The notes under the pieces were generated by a model. The model did not search any database and was not told the origin of the DNA. It saw only the letters and a list, made by a program, of their open reading frames with translations. Source: Sambucus nigra (Eukaryota > Streptophyta > Magnoliopsida > Dipsacales > Adoxaceae). From it: a stretch of DNA of 64,000 bases. The translations under genes were made by a program, and so were the position numbers. The stretch covers positions 698,483,257 to 698,547,256 of the forward strand of contig OX422209.1 in assembly GCA_949130495.1 (NCBI GenBank), read 5' to 3'. Below are positions 22,659-32,136 of this stretch, one piece after another. Numbering within the stretch: the stretch's first letter is position 1; each line of letters starts with the position of its first letter.

Positions 22659-23352
22659 TTAAACGTCATTAGTTTGGTGAAAATTATGATGTAAACATCA
22701 TAATTTGATGACCTCAAACCTTAAACATCATTATTTTGGTGAAAAATATGAGGTAAAACATCATATTATGGTGACCTCAAACCTTAAACATCATTAATTT
22801 GGTGGTAATTTATGAGGTGAAACATCATATTATGGTGACCTCAGACCTTAAACATCATTATTTTGGTGCCTATTATGAGGTCAAACATCATGATTTGATG
22901 ACCCCAGACCTTAAACATCATTAGTTTGATGGTAATCTATGAGGTGAAACATCATATTATAGTGACCTCAGACCTTAAACATCATTAGTTTGGTGAAAAA
23001 TATGAGGTGAAACATCATTATATGGTGACCTCAGACCTTAAACATCATTAATTTGGTGAAAATTATGAGGGTAAACATCATAATTTGATGACCTCAGACC
23101 TTAAACATCATTATTTTGGTAAAAAATATAAGGTGAAACATCATATTATGGTGACCTCGGACCTTAAACATCATTAATTTGGTGGTAATCTATGAGGTGA
23201 AACATCATATTATGGTGACCTCAGACCTTAAACATCATTAGTTTGGTGAAAATTACGAGGCAAACATCATAATTTGATGACCTCAAACCTTAAACATCAT
23301 TATTTTGGTGAAAATTTATTAGGTAAACACCATAATATGGTGACCTTAGATC
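22659..23352 (+). repeat. Element D 3' UTR minisatellite, 11 copies of about 63 bp
   Basis: TTAAACATCA-type unit starts lie at 22659, 22721, 22784, 22848, 22911, 22975, 23038, 23101, 23164, 23228 and 23290, ending at 23353 (period 62-64). Each unit holds two AAACATCA words and an inverted repeat: outer arms TGAGGT/ACCTCA around inner arms CATCAT/ATGGTG or CATCA/TGATG. It sits between the end of pol and the 3' end of the antisense gene. Tandem repeats in this hypervariable zone are known for Tat/Ogre elements. Confidence 0.9.
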
Positions 23353-23610
23353 TTAAACAATATTTAAAAGGTAAGACATTCAAGCATAACATTGAAAGAA
23401 GCAATAGGATTTGAACAAGATGGGACTAATGATTAATCATTAAAATAGCATTCAAGAGAGTTTACAAATCAGATATATGAAGATTCCATCAGAGTTCCCA
23501 AAAGCTAAGAGGTACAGACAAGAAAGTAAATACAAATTATAACTTAAAAGCTTCACAAGGCAAGCCTTAAGTCTCTGTAGCCGCAGTTGTGTCTTTATGA
23601 ACGACGTTGG
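23353..23610. other. Spacer between minisatellite and antisense gene of element D
   Basis: AT-rich spacer with one partial repeat unit at its start and no supported gene. It would hold the 3' UTR of the minus-strand antisense gene. Confidence 0.5.
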
Positions 23611-25758
23611 TCACCTCGGCTGTATCATCATTAGGATTAACATCTTTGGGTTCAATGACTTATAAGGGAGAAGTCTTGGTAGGAGAAGCATCAGAATCCT
23701 CAACCTCTTACAGGGCCTGAGCAAACTGGGGGTACCAAAGCCTAGACCCTCAAAGTCTGAGGCGGTCAGACTCCCTAAATCTTTCTCCTTAGAGGGTGCC
23801 CATTTGCTAGTTTCTTTGATACCTCTTTCAAGGTATTTAAAGCCAAAACTGGTGAACTCATGAGAGACCTTATAATCCTCAATAATATTCTCTAAAGTAT
23901 CCTCTAGAGAAGCCTTGACTGAAACAGCCACCTTAGCTTGAATGGCATCATCTTTAGCCTTCAATGCCACTTCATGGTCATTCTTGAGCTTAGCCATGTC
24001 CTTGTCTCTCTGTTGGACAACCTCCTTCAGCTTGTCAACCTCCTTAAGCTCTTCCTTAAGACGTTCAACCTCTACATTAAAAGAGGCTTGGACTTTCAGA
24101 GCTTCTCGACCCTTATCTATCAGGGGGATCTTCTTCATGGTCCAGTTAACAAAATGATGCATAGACAAGATACCTTGTAGTGGAAAGGTCAGATATATGA
24201 GAAAGAATTATAACTTATAAAAGATTCGAGTTTACACTTGCAAATGAAAGAAAACTAGTACCTGAATAGATCTATGGAGGGTAAACTCGGCCAATAATGG
24301 GACGTCCAGAGAGCGTAAGAAACGCTTATCCTCTTCAGTCATTACTGCACCGATAACATCAGCAGCCTCTAGACTATGACCAATGAGACTATCACTGATC
24401 TTAAACTGAGGAAGATGAGCATCCAGGGCATCGTTTGTGGAGATGGGAATAGCATGATCCACTCTATGATTCTTGCTCTGCCTCAGAGGTTTTGCATTGG
24501 CTGTGGTCTTCCTCTTCTTTGTGATGTCGACCTTTAATGTGTCGATGTTCATTTGGGTGGTAGGAGGGGGCACATTTCTGCCAACCTTCTTATTCATCAA
24601 CTTCACAAGACTGGGAGCAGATATTTCCTAAAGGTCATCAGATATACCTTTAGGGCGCTTTGCAAAAGACATATCTGAGTTAGTAAGACAGAGGCATAAA
24701 AAGTAAGAGGTAGTTTGTGAAAAATTAAGACTTACGAAGGGGCCACCCCCTAGACCTGTCTGAGAGAGGTAGTAAGGGATCATCAGATGTTCATATTTTA
24801 CTAGATCACCCTGCTCCCCCTGATCGTGAAGATCCTCAACCTTTTGAAAATTATCCTGGATAAGTCCAGGTTCGGCTTTAGCAACAAGGGAGACCTTCCC
24901 CCATCTCAAGGGGTCCATGGAACCGACATTCCAGAAGCCTCATGTGCGCCAAATTCCCATATCCCGGAGATAAAAAAATACCAAGGTTTCCAGTTATGGT
25001 TTGAGGTCTGGGTAACCAACATTATTTTATTCGCTGACTTCTTAGCCAAGAAGTGGTAATAGCTAGGGTGGTTTTTGATAGAGGAAGGGACGTAACAACC
25101 TGTGAAGATCCTCACTGGAAGGTCTGAGTGGTGGACAATCCTCCAAAGGACGATGACCCTAATCATAACCCTTCAGGCATTAGGGGATAGTTGTGAAGGG
25201 GATAGATTTATGTGGGATAATATGGATCTTATGGAAAGGTGGATAGGAAGTTGGAAGCCCAACTTGAACATATGCTCATAGACGCATATCTCTCTATCTC
25301 GGTCGTCAAAGGCCCTCTCACCCCTCAGAGTTCTCCTAAGGTTAATGGAAGAGTTTATCGAATAGAGGTGCCTAAAGGCTAGAAGGTCGTACTCAGTGAC
25401 GTATCTCTTTATATCGGTTGCCTCAGATGTATATATATCACTCTCCTGACCATCATTATCGTCCCCAGCAACATCGACCAGGGAAGGTGCAGGGACACCT
25501 CCAAGAAACCTCTGAGCAAACTAAACACCGGTGGCGGACGACAGAGGAATGGCATCAATGACGGGGGGAATGTCCACACTTGGCCCTATAATTTCAACTT
25601 CGAAATAATGTTGTGATGTTCTAGCACCCTAGTGAGACGAGGCACAACTCGAAACCTCAGTCCTTAGGGACCTCATCCTTCCTGATAGAGTAATCCATAG
25701 CCTCTTGGAAAGAGTCTACAAACATGGGGTCTGATGAAGACGACTCAGACTCAGACAT
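23611..25758 (-). pseudogene. Element D antisense gene (gypsy-associated coiled-coil protein)
   Basis: The likely start is ATG at 25758, opening with MSESESSSSDP. After a frameshift the frame gives ICVYEHMFKLGFQLPI, SQLSPNA-stop-RVM, and SNHNWKPWYFFISGIWEF. These are hallmarks of the plant 'putative gypsy type transposon' protein, recorded in Pfam as Transposase_28. A basic stretch (AKRPKG, KKRKTT) follows, then a coiled coil in 24168-23611 with repeated Glu/Lys/Leu heptads. Probable introns: 24675-24735 (GTAAGT...CAG) and one near 24176-24260. It is convergent with pol. Function unknown; basic and coiled-coil parts suggest a nuclear, self-associating protein. Several stops, including TGA in place of the Trp of PNxWR, make this copy dead. 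Confidence 0.7.
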
Positions 25759-26587
25759 TGGTGATGGACCCACTGGAACCTCTATTGGCTCAGCAGACTC
25801 AGCTAGCTCAGGGTAGATAACCTTCATAGGTGGAGGAAAAATGGGTCTGAGAGGGAAGGGCTCAGCCCTACGAGATTGATCTCGGGCCAGTCCTATTTGC
25901 CTAATTTTTTCAAAGGTCTTCTCGTAAAGGGAAGGAAGCTCTTCTATGAGTTAGTACAGAGGTCTGAGCATAAGGCAGACGACACAACACTTGGACTCAA
26001 AACCACAAACAGGAAAACAACCTAACTCAACCTAAACTAAATATCAAATTAGGAAGGTGAAGGGTTTTCAAACCAAGAACACCTAAGAATAATGTCACCA
26101 GAAAATGCAAAGACTTATCAGAAAACGCAAAAACCACTCGTCGAAAAACACAAAATCTCACCGAAAATACAAAAATGAAAAATAAGGGTAAAAATGGTAA
26201 AGAAGAATGAGGATAGTACCTGACTAATCAAGAGTAAACGAAGAGGATATTATAAAGCAGAGGAAAACTTCAGTGGCAGCCAATAATGGAGGATCGAAGG
26301 AAACGGAAGTTACTGAGAGAGAGCTTAGGCGAGAAGAGTTTTGGCAAGAAGAAAAAAAGGTTTGAGGAGAGAGAATGGATTTTTAAACCCACCTAATGAT
26401 GAGGCACAAGGCCCAAAGCTTCATCATTGCCCAAGGGAAACCCAAAAGGCAGGCCAAAATCACATCATCTTGGGGCACACATTTCACTTTAGCAATTGAC
26501 ATGTGTCAAGAAAGTATTGGCACAATAGAGAAATCAGAGTTTGGCCTAAAATACATACCCCTCAGTCATCTAATCATATAGAAGACT
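25759..26587 (-). other. Upstream region of the element D antisense gene
   Basis: About 830 bp between the antisense start and the polypurine tract. Near 26245-26255 the minus strand reads a TATAAT-like word (GCTTTATAATATCC) that could serve as a promoter for the antisense gene. No other gene is supported; the frame 26396-26581 has no motif. Confidence 0.4.
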
Positions 26588-26600
26588 AAAGGCTAGGGGG
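26588..26600 (+). other. Element D polypurine tract
   Basis: AAAGGCTAGGGGG, four bases before the 3' LTR start at 26605. Confidence 0.7.
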
Positions 26601-26604
26601 TGAT

Positions 26605-26796
26605 TGATATGACCAAAGTGCACCCTCTTACTTAGAGTCACTAAGCTCGGCATGTCTCACACTCGAGGTGCCAGAAGCTCAAGACAACCATCAGTAAGGC
26701 CGTCTTTCATAAAGTTGTCCCCAATTGCTATTGCCACTACCTCATTCACCAACCTCGACTGGGCATCAACCGAGGTCAGCAAGGACTCATGGGTTC
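26605..26796 (+). repeat. Element D 3' LTR, part 1
   Basis: Starts TGATATGACC and follows the 5' LTR up to ...CATGGGTTC, where element E is inserted. The LTR resumes after element E at 33758 with the duplicated GGTTC. Confidence 0.9.
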
Positions 26797-28429
26797 TGAA
26801 AAAGCGGAATCCCCGGGTTTTACTAATGGCAAATTAAAATATAATTTCCTTTCAAATAAATGCGGAAGCGTTGAGATGGTTTTAACTTTCAAATAAAACA
26901 ACAAGTTTTAATATCTCAAAACAAATTAAAACATAATTCAAGTCCTAGAATATGCCTAAATCATAATTAACCATTATTCAAAGTTAGGCGAAACCAAATT
27001 AATGCAAGTGAGTTGAATAAACCAATTTTACCCAATATTAAATTAAAGTCCCAATTTAATTTAGTGTGATTGTAAAACCAAATTTTATCTTGAAATTAAT
27101 CTAGCATGCGTTCTAAGTGATATAGAGCAAGATAAAATCAACAGTCACACAACACCGCGATGTACGAGGAAAAACCCACTAATGGGAAAAAACCTCGGGA
27201 CGGCCCTAGCCTCAAATCCACTAAAAACGGTATTACAAAATACAAGACAAAAGACTTACTTCCTAAACTCGAACCCTCTCAAGCCGTGATGCTCCTTCTT
27301 GTATCAACCTCCAATTAGAGGATAACCAACGGAGCTCCACCGTGGTCTCGGAATACACCGATAGGACTTTAAACGGTCACCGTCACCCGAACATGGAGCC
27401 TTTCTCCAAACGGGTAGAATCTCAACAAAGGTCTTCTTTGTGATGGGGTGTAGAAGCAAACCCGAAACGTCTCTTGAATTCGGTAGAGAAAACCGGTGCC
27501 AAAAACTCCAAGTAAGGATATGTATATATAGAACTTGGAATAAACAACAATGGGTGTAAACTAGAGTGTGTATGAATTTTCCATTAAAAATTAACACTCA
27601 AAACATGAACATTTTCCCTAATTAAATTTGCTCTCAAACTCTCTCTAAGAGTTGGATATGGAATGGAAAAGTTATCTTGGAAAATGTGTTTCCCGTACAT
27701 AAAAATGCATGAAAAAGTTGGTTGAAAACAAAGTGGAGAAGTGGGGAAAAAACTGCCAAAAACTGCTCAAAACTGTTCCCGCCTGACGTCTCGTTCGAAC
27801 GAACTTGACTCTCGTTCGAATGAGACTTCTAACGAGCGACCAGCCTGGGCTCGTTAGAGTCTCGTTAGATATCTCGTTAGAACGAAAACTCGTTCGAACG
27901 ACATATCGAACGACATATCGAATGACTGACCAGATTATGGTCGTTGGCAAACTCGTTCGAACGAACCTGGTTCGAACGACAAAACTCGTTCGAACGAAAT
28001 CTGGTTCGAACGAAAAAACTCGTTCGAACGACATTTCTAACGAACGTCCAGAAAGTTTGTAAAATTCGATTTTGGCCCAGAAACTTTTATAAACTTTTAT
28101 ATACTTATTTTTAAGTTTCTAATTGATTCTTTCTGAAAAATAAAATGCAGTTTTTATTAACCTAACACCCAATACAAATTGTTCCAAGCTCATATATAAA
28201 TATAATTGCATTCATACCTTGGGAGCATGGAACTAAGTTGATGACGTACAAACGAGGCACATAAACTACGGCATGTTGATGATGCTTTATACTCTTTGCC
28301 GCTACGTCTTCAACAATCACTTCATAGGTCTTGAATATTATAATTAAATAAAATCCTATGAATAAATGTTTTTGTCCGGAATTGAGCCAAAACTATAAGA
28401 GGACTCAATTGGAAATTTGTGTCCTTACA
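26797..28429 (-). repeat. Element E 3' LTR (1633 bp)
   Basis: On the minus strand it begins TGTAAGGACAC and ends CCGCTTTTTCA. It has a TATA box (minus, about 27523-27531) and an array of TCGTTCGAACGA palindromes at 27790-28045. It carries 12 bp (TCTCGTTAGATA-like) absent from the other copy. Confidence 0.93.
27790..28045. repeat. Palindrome array in element E 3' LTR
   Basis: The 12-bp palindrome TCGTTCGAACGA occurs perfectly five times, with additional half or mutated forms (GGTTCGAACGA, TCGTTAGAACGA, TATCGAACGA). The other LTR has the same array at 33129-33370. Open frames rich in Val-Arg-Thr in both strands are by-products of this repeat. Confidence 0.88.
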
Positions 28430-28430
28430 A

Positions 28431-28442
28431 ATCTCCCCCTTT
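28431..28442 (-). other. Element E polypurine tract
   Basis: The minus strand reads AAAGGGGGAGAT next to the start of the 3' LTR (TGTAAGG). Confidence 0.8.
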
Positions 28443-30127
28443 GGCTATTCCGGGACAAAAACCAAACAAAAATCCTAAAGGGCCGTCAAGCTCTACTAGA
28501 CTCAAAACATATCCCGCCCAATCTTGACTCAACCCAAGGATCAAACTCTTTGCCATAGAAAGATGCCGCTTTAGAATAATTCCTGCACACTTAAGCAAAC
28601 TCATCAAATGCATAGGGAATATCAAAATATTAAATGCAATTAATTAATTACTCCCCTTAAATTAATTCTCCCTTTAAACACATGACCTACTTAGAAAGAC
28701 GTCTCCCCCTAAGATAAATCTCCCCCAAACGAAGATACGATAATAATAGGATTAGATACCATTTCTCCCCGGCAAAGGATAAAGAACTAATAAACAACAC
28801 GTGAAAGCTTAAAGTGATAAGACATGAAAGCATATGGGCAATAAAAGCAGGGCAAAGACAAACAAATATCATATATATATACATTAGAAATATACCAATA
28901 TAGTACTTGCATATATATAGATATAAACAAACACATGACACAAAATACAATAAGTTTTCACACTCGTATGGCAAAAATGTGTCATATGGAAACGGAAGTG
29001 TAGGGGTGTGAACTAGCAACAATAAAATTTAGACCCAAACACTTAAGAAACGTTCACGGAGTTCTCATTTGATTGCAAACTTCATCACATTGAAATATAA
29101 CCTCATGTGACAATATAGATTGAACTCAATGAACAAACATACACAATGCATACAAGCCTAGCATGATGATGATTCTACAAACCAAATAGAGTCATGACAT
29201 TAAAGACAACTAGGATAAACGGACATTGTGCAAACCGTTGATATACCATCCAATTCTCCCTCAATGAGCATATATTCTTTTGTTTTGTGAATGAATATAT
29301 CAAACAAACATAGGCCTTGGCAATTGCTTTTTGTTTAATGCCAAATATTCTGTTTTTAGGCCTTTGGATCACGTATTTCTTTTAGATCCAATCAACGGTG
29401 GCTTACTATCGCAAAGGATTTAACTCATCCTTTCGGAGCCCTTCCCCGTGCATATATGAATTTATCATGTTTTCATTTTTCACACAAATCTCACATGCAA
29501 CGGATTTTGACATGCACTAGTCCTCCTAGGTCATAGATATGTAGATGACTAGATTGATAGGAGAACACCTCAAAAAGCTCAAATATAACATGTGACATTA
29601 AGATTTCAAAAGAGCTCGTGCATGTGTGAATAGAGGCATATGAAAATAGAATCCATTTAATCAATACAAAATCCAACTACTCCATATAAAGCATGGTAAA
29701 GAACATTTTAAGGATTGAAAATCTAAACCAAAAGTTCTAGCCACATGGAAGCGTAAACGATAGGATTCAAACACAAATATATGCCACATAAAGTGTGTCA
29801 AACAAAAATACACACAAAACAAAATCTTTTTGAGTTTTTAACATTTTTAATCAAAAATAAATATTTACTCAAAAGGACAAACAAAGATCATTTGTATTTT
29901 TCATTAAGCTTAAATGAAATAAATAAAACACAAATGATAAACAAAAATCTTTTTATATTTTTCAATTAATTCAAACACAAAATATAATACAAAAAGATAA
30001 ACAAGTCATGATTTCTAGCATGTGATATGAAATAAGGTTATGACTAGAAAATGACTAAACAAGCATACATTTAGCATATGAATATAGCATGAAGTACAAA
30101 CGCTAAAGTATGCAAACACTAACACAT
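28443..30127. other. Element E non-coding region in place of pol
   Basis: About 1.7 kb, AT-rich, with no protease, integrase, RT or RNase H motif on the minus strand. The hydrophobic minus-strand frame 28687-29022 has no recognisable domain and is not called. Confidence 0.65.
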
Positions 30128-32083
30128 TCATCCATTAGATGTAGCAAGGGAGGAAGCATGTGTAAGTAAATGAGAATCAAAATCCCTATTTTGTAAGGCA
30201 ACCAAGTCGGATTTCCTAACCCAAATTAATGAAGAATTACTATCTTGGGGTGTAGGAACGTTAGCTATCGTGGTTACTTTACTATGGGATTTTCTAGGAA
30301 TTCGTTTAAGATCTAAACAAAATTTCCTAAGATGACCTTGTCGACCACAATGTGTACAAGTGAGAACATGTCGAAAAGATTTACTTAAGGAGTGATCTTT
30401 AAAGGTATCCCTAGTTGATTCTCCTAAAATATTGGTTTGGGCATTATGAGTAAATTCATTACAAGGATTGAAGCCTAAACCACAAGTGTCATTTTTAATT
30501 TGGACAGTTCCTAACATTTTATCTAGTTTTTCCGAACGACATTCCAAATCAAATTTGACAATACTAGAATCTTTTAATTTATTTTCCAATTCAACAATGT
30601 TAGATTCTAGTAAAACATTTCGCTCTTCAAAAGCAAGAAGCTCCTTTTTCAAGGATTCCATTAAACCCCTAAGGCTATCTCTTTCGCCTTCTACATATTC
30701 AAGCTTCTCTTGAAGAGTCCTCACATGTGTCCTAAGGTCTTCTATTAAGGCACTATCATCTACGACCTTGACACTCTTTCTTAAACAAGCTTCTAACTTC
30801 AAATTAGTTCTTTTCAAATTAATAGATTCTTTATATAATTCATGAAAAGCACTTTGAAGTTCACTCACATCAACCTCTTCTTCATTTTCACTCTCACTTT
30901 CTTCTTCACTCTCACTATCATTAAAAACAAGGGAATCATGAACAATGACCTTGGAAGTGGCATGTGCAATCGTGTCATCAGTCGAGTTCTCATTATCACT
31001 CACATGACTAGCCATAAAAGCCACAAAATTTTTCTTAGTGGGGGAATCGGGCTTTTCTTCCTTATCACTATCACTAAGGGTTGAATTATATGAAATAGGT
31101 CGCTTACCATCTTTCCTTAGTTTAGTGGGGCACTCATAAGCCCTATGGCCATAACCTTCACAACCAAAACATTTATTAGACTCGTCCCTATCAATGTTTT
31201 CATTACTAGGTTTAGGGATCTTCTCGGCTTTAGAAACCTTCTCGATTTTATCATGTTTAGAGGTGTCAAATTTCTTAAAATCATTTTTATATTTATCTTT
31301 GTTAAATTTAAGAAATTTTCTAAATTTACGAGCAAACAAAGCCATATCTTCCGAGTCACTATCACTATCGCTCTCTACTACTTGTTTGACCTCTTTTCGG
31401 GCTTTTAAAGCAACGCCCTTTTCAATTTTCTTTTCAGTTTTAGAGGGAAACATATCTAGTTCATAGGTTTGTAAATCACCTACAAGCTCTTCTAATTTCG
31501 TAGAGGCTAAAGTGGGTAAAGAATTTAAAACGGTCACTTTAGGAATAAATCTATCAGGTAGGGACCTTAAAATTTTCTTTACTACACGGTCGTCAGGTAT
31601 TTTCTCTCCCAAGTTAAAGGATGAATTAACAATATCAGAAAGTCTAGCATAAAATTTATCAAAAGTTTCTTTTTCATCCATTTTGATAGTTTCAAATTGA
31701 GTGGTGAGGTTTTGGAGTTTTGAAGCTTTAACGACACTAGTTCCTTCATGAGTTAATTGTAAAATATCCCAAGCTTCTTTAGCGGTTTCACACGTCATAA
31801 TACGTTGGAATTCATCCGGTGCGACAGCGCTAAATAAGGCATTTAAACCACGGGAATTAAAATTTGCAAGCTTAAACTCATTTTCGGTCCATCTATCGAT
31901 GGGTTTGGGAACACGTTCATTTTCAATTAGATGAGTTGGTGGAGAGTACCCGGTAACAACAGACATCCAAACACGTTCATCGATAGATTTAAGTGCCGAT
32001 TTCATTCGCGCTTTCCAATACGCGTAGTTAGAACCATCAAAAATAGGAAATTTTGAAAATGGGGAAAAATCCATTTTAGCCAA
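30128..32083 (-). CDS. gag: Element E Gag polyprotein, SIRE-type copia
   Basis: An intact 651-residue frame, the only undamaged long coding sequence in the window. Residues 1-210 form the copia gag capsid-like domain (PIFDGSNYAYWKARM at 14-28, AKEAWDILQLTHEGT, then LRSLPDRF). A first zinc knuckle, CFGCEGYGHRAYEC, is at about 305-318, followed by an acidic Ser/Glu-rich region (about 380-405), a long coiled coil (about 405-515) and a second knuckle, CTHCGRQGHLRKFC, at about 576-589. Two knuckles separated by a coiled coil fit SIRE/Maximus gag. It packages the element RNA into cytoplasmic particles. The start, 38 bases after the primer site, is the first ATG. The frame ends without fusing to pol. 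Confidence 0.9.
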   Translation of the reverse strand: MAKMDFSPFSKFPIFDGSNYAYWKARMKSALKSIDERVWMSVVTGYSPPTHLIENERVPKPIDRWTENEFKLANFNSRGLNALFSAVAPDEFQRIMTCETAKEAWDILQLTHEGTSVVKASKLQNLTTQFETIKMDEKETFDKFYARLSDIVNSSFNLGEKIPDDRVVKKILRSLPDRFIPKVTVLNSLPTLASTKLEELVGDLQTYELDMFPSKTEKKIEKGVALKARKEVKQVVESDSDSDSEDMALFARKFRKFLKFNKDKYKNDFKKFDTSKHDKIEKVSKAEKIPKPSNENIDRDESNKCFGCEGYGHRAYECPTKLRKDGKRPISYNSTLSDSDKEEKPDSPTKKNFVAFMASHVSDNENSTDDTIAHATSKVIVHDSLVFNDSESEEESESENEEEVDVSELQSAFHELYKESINLKRTNLKLEACLRKSVKVVDDSALIEDLRTHVRTLQEKLEYVEGERDSLRGLMESLKKELLAFEERNVLLESNIVELENKLKDSSIVKFDLECRSEKLDKMLGTVQIKNDTCGLGFNPCNEFTHNAQTNILGESTRDTFKDHSLSKSFRHVLTCTHCGRQGHLRKFCLDLKRIPRKSHSKVTTIANVPTPQDSNSSLIWVRKSDLVALQNRDFDSHLLTHASSLATSNG

Positions 32084-32120
32084 AAATTAAAGAATCTTAA
32101 CGAAATAATTTATCGTTTTT

Positions 32121-32133
32121 GGCTCTGATACCA
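32121..32133 (-). other. Element E primer-binding site (initiator tRNA-Met)
   Basis: The minus strand reads TGGTATCAGAGCC, three bases after the 5' LTR end. It is the usual initiator-Met primer site of plant copia elements. Confidence 0.9.
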
Positions 32134-32136
32134 ATT

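Noticed and set aside
22659..23352. CRISPR-like look of the 63-bp array
   Set aside because: There are no unique spacers between repeats, units are diverged head-to-tail copies, and the context is a plant retrotransposon.
27790..28045. Heat-shock elements in the element E LTR
   Set aside because: Heat-shock elements need TTCnnGAA spacing; here TTC and GAA are directly joined.
27797..28062. Val/Arg/Thr-rich open frames on both strands (also 33012-33390)
   Set aside because: They are direct translations of the TCGTTCGAACGA palindrome array inside the element E LTRs, recur in both LTRs, and have no domain.
28687..29022. Hydrophobic minus-strand frame as a membrane or env-like protein
   Set aside because: No signal peptide logic, no homology recognised, AT-rich composition explains the Leu/Ile/Phe content.
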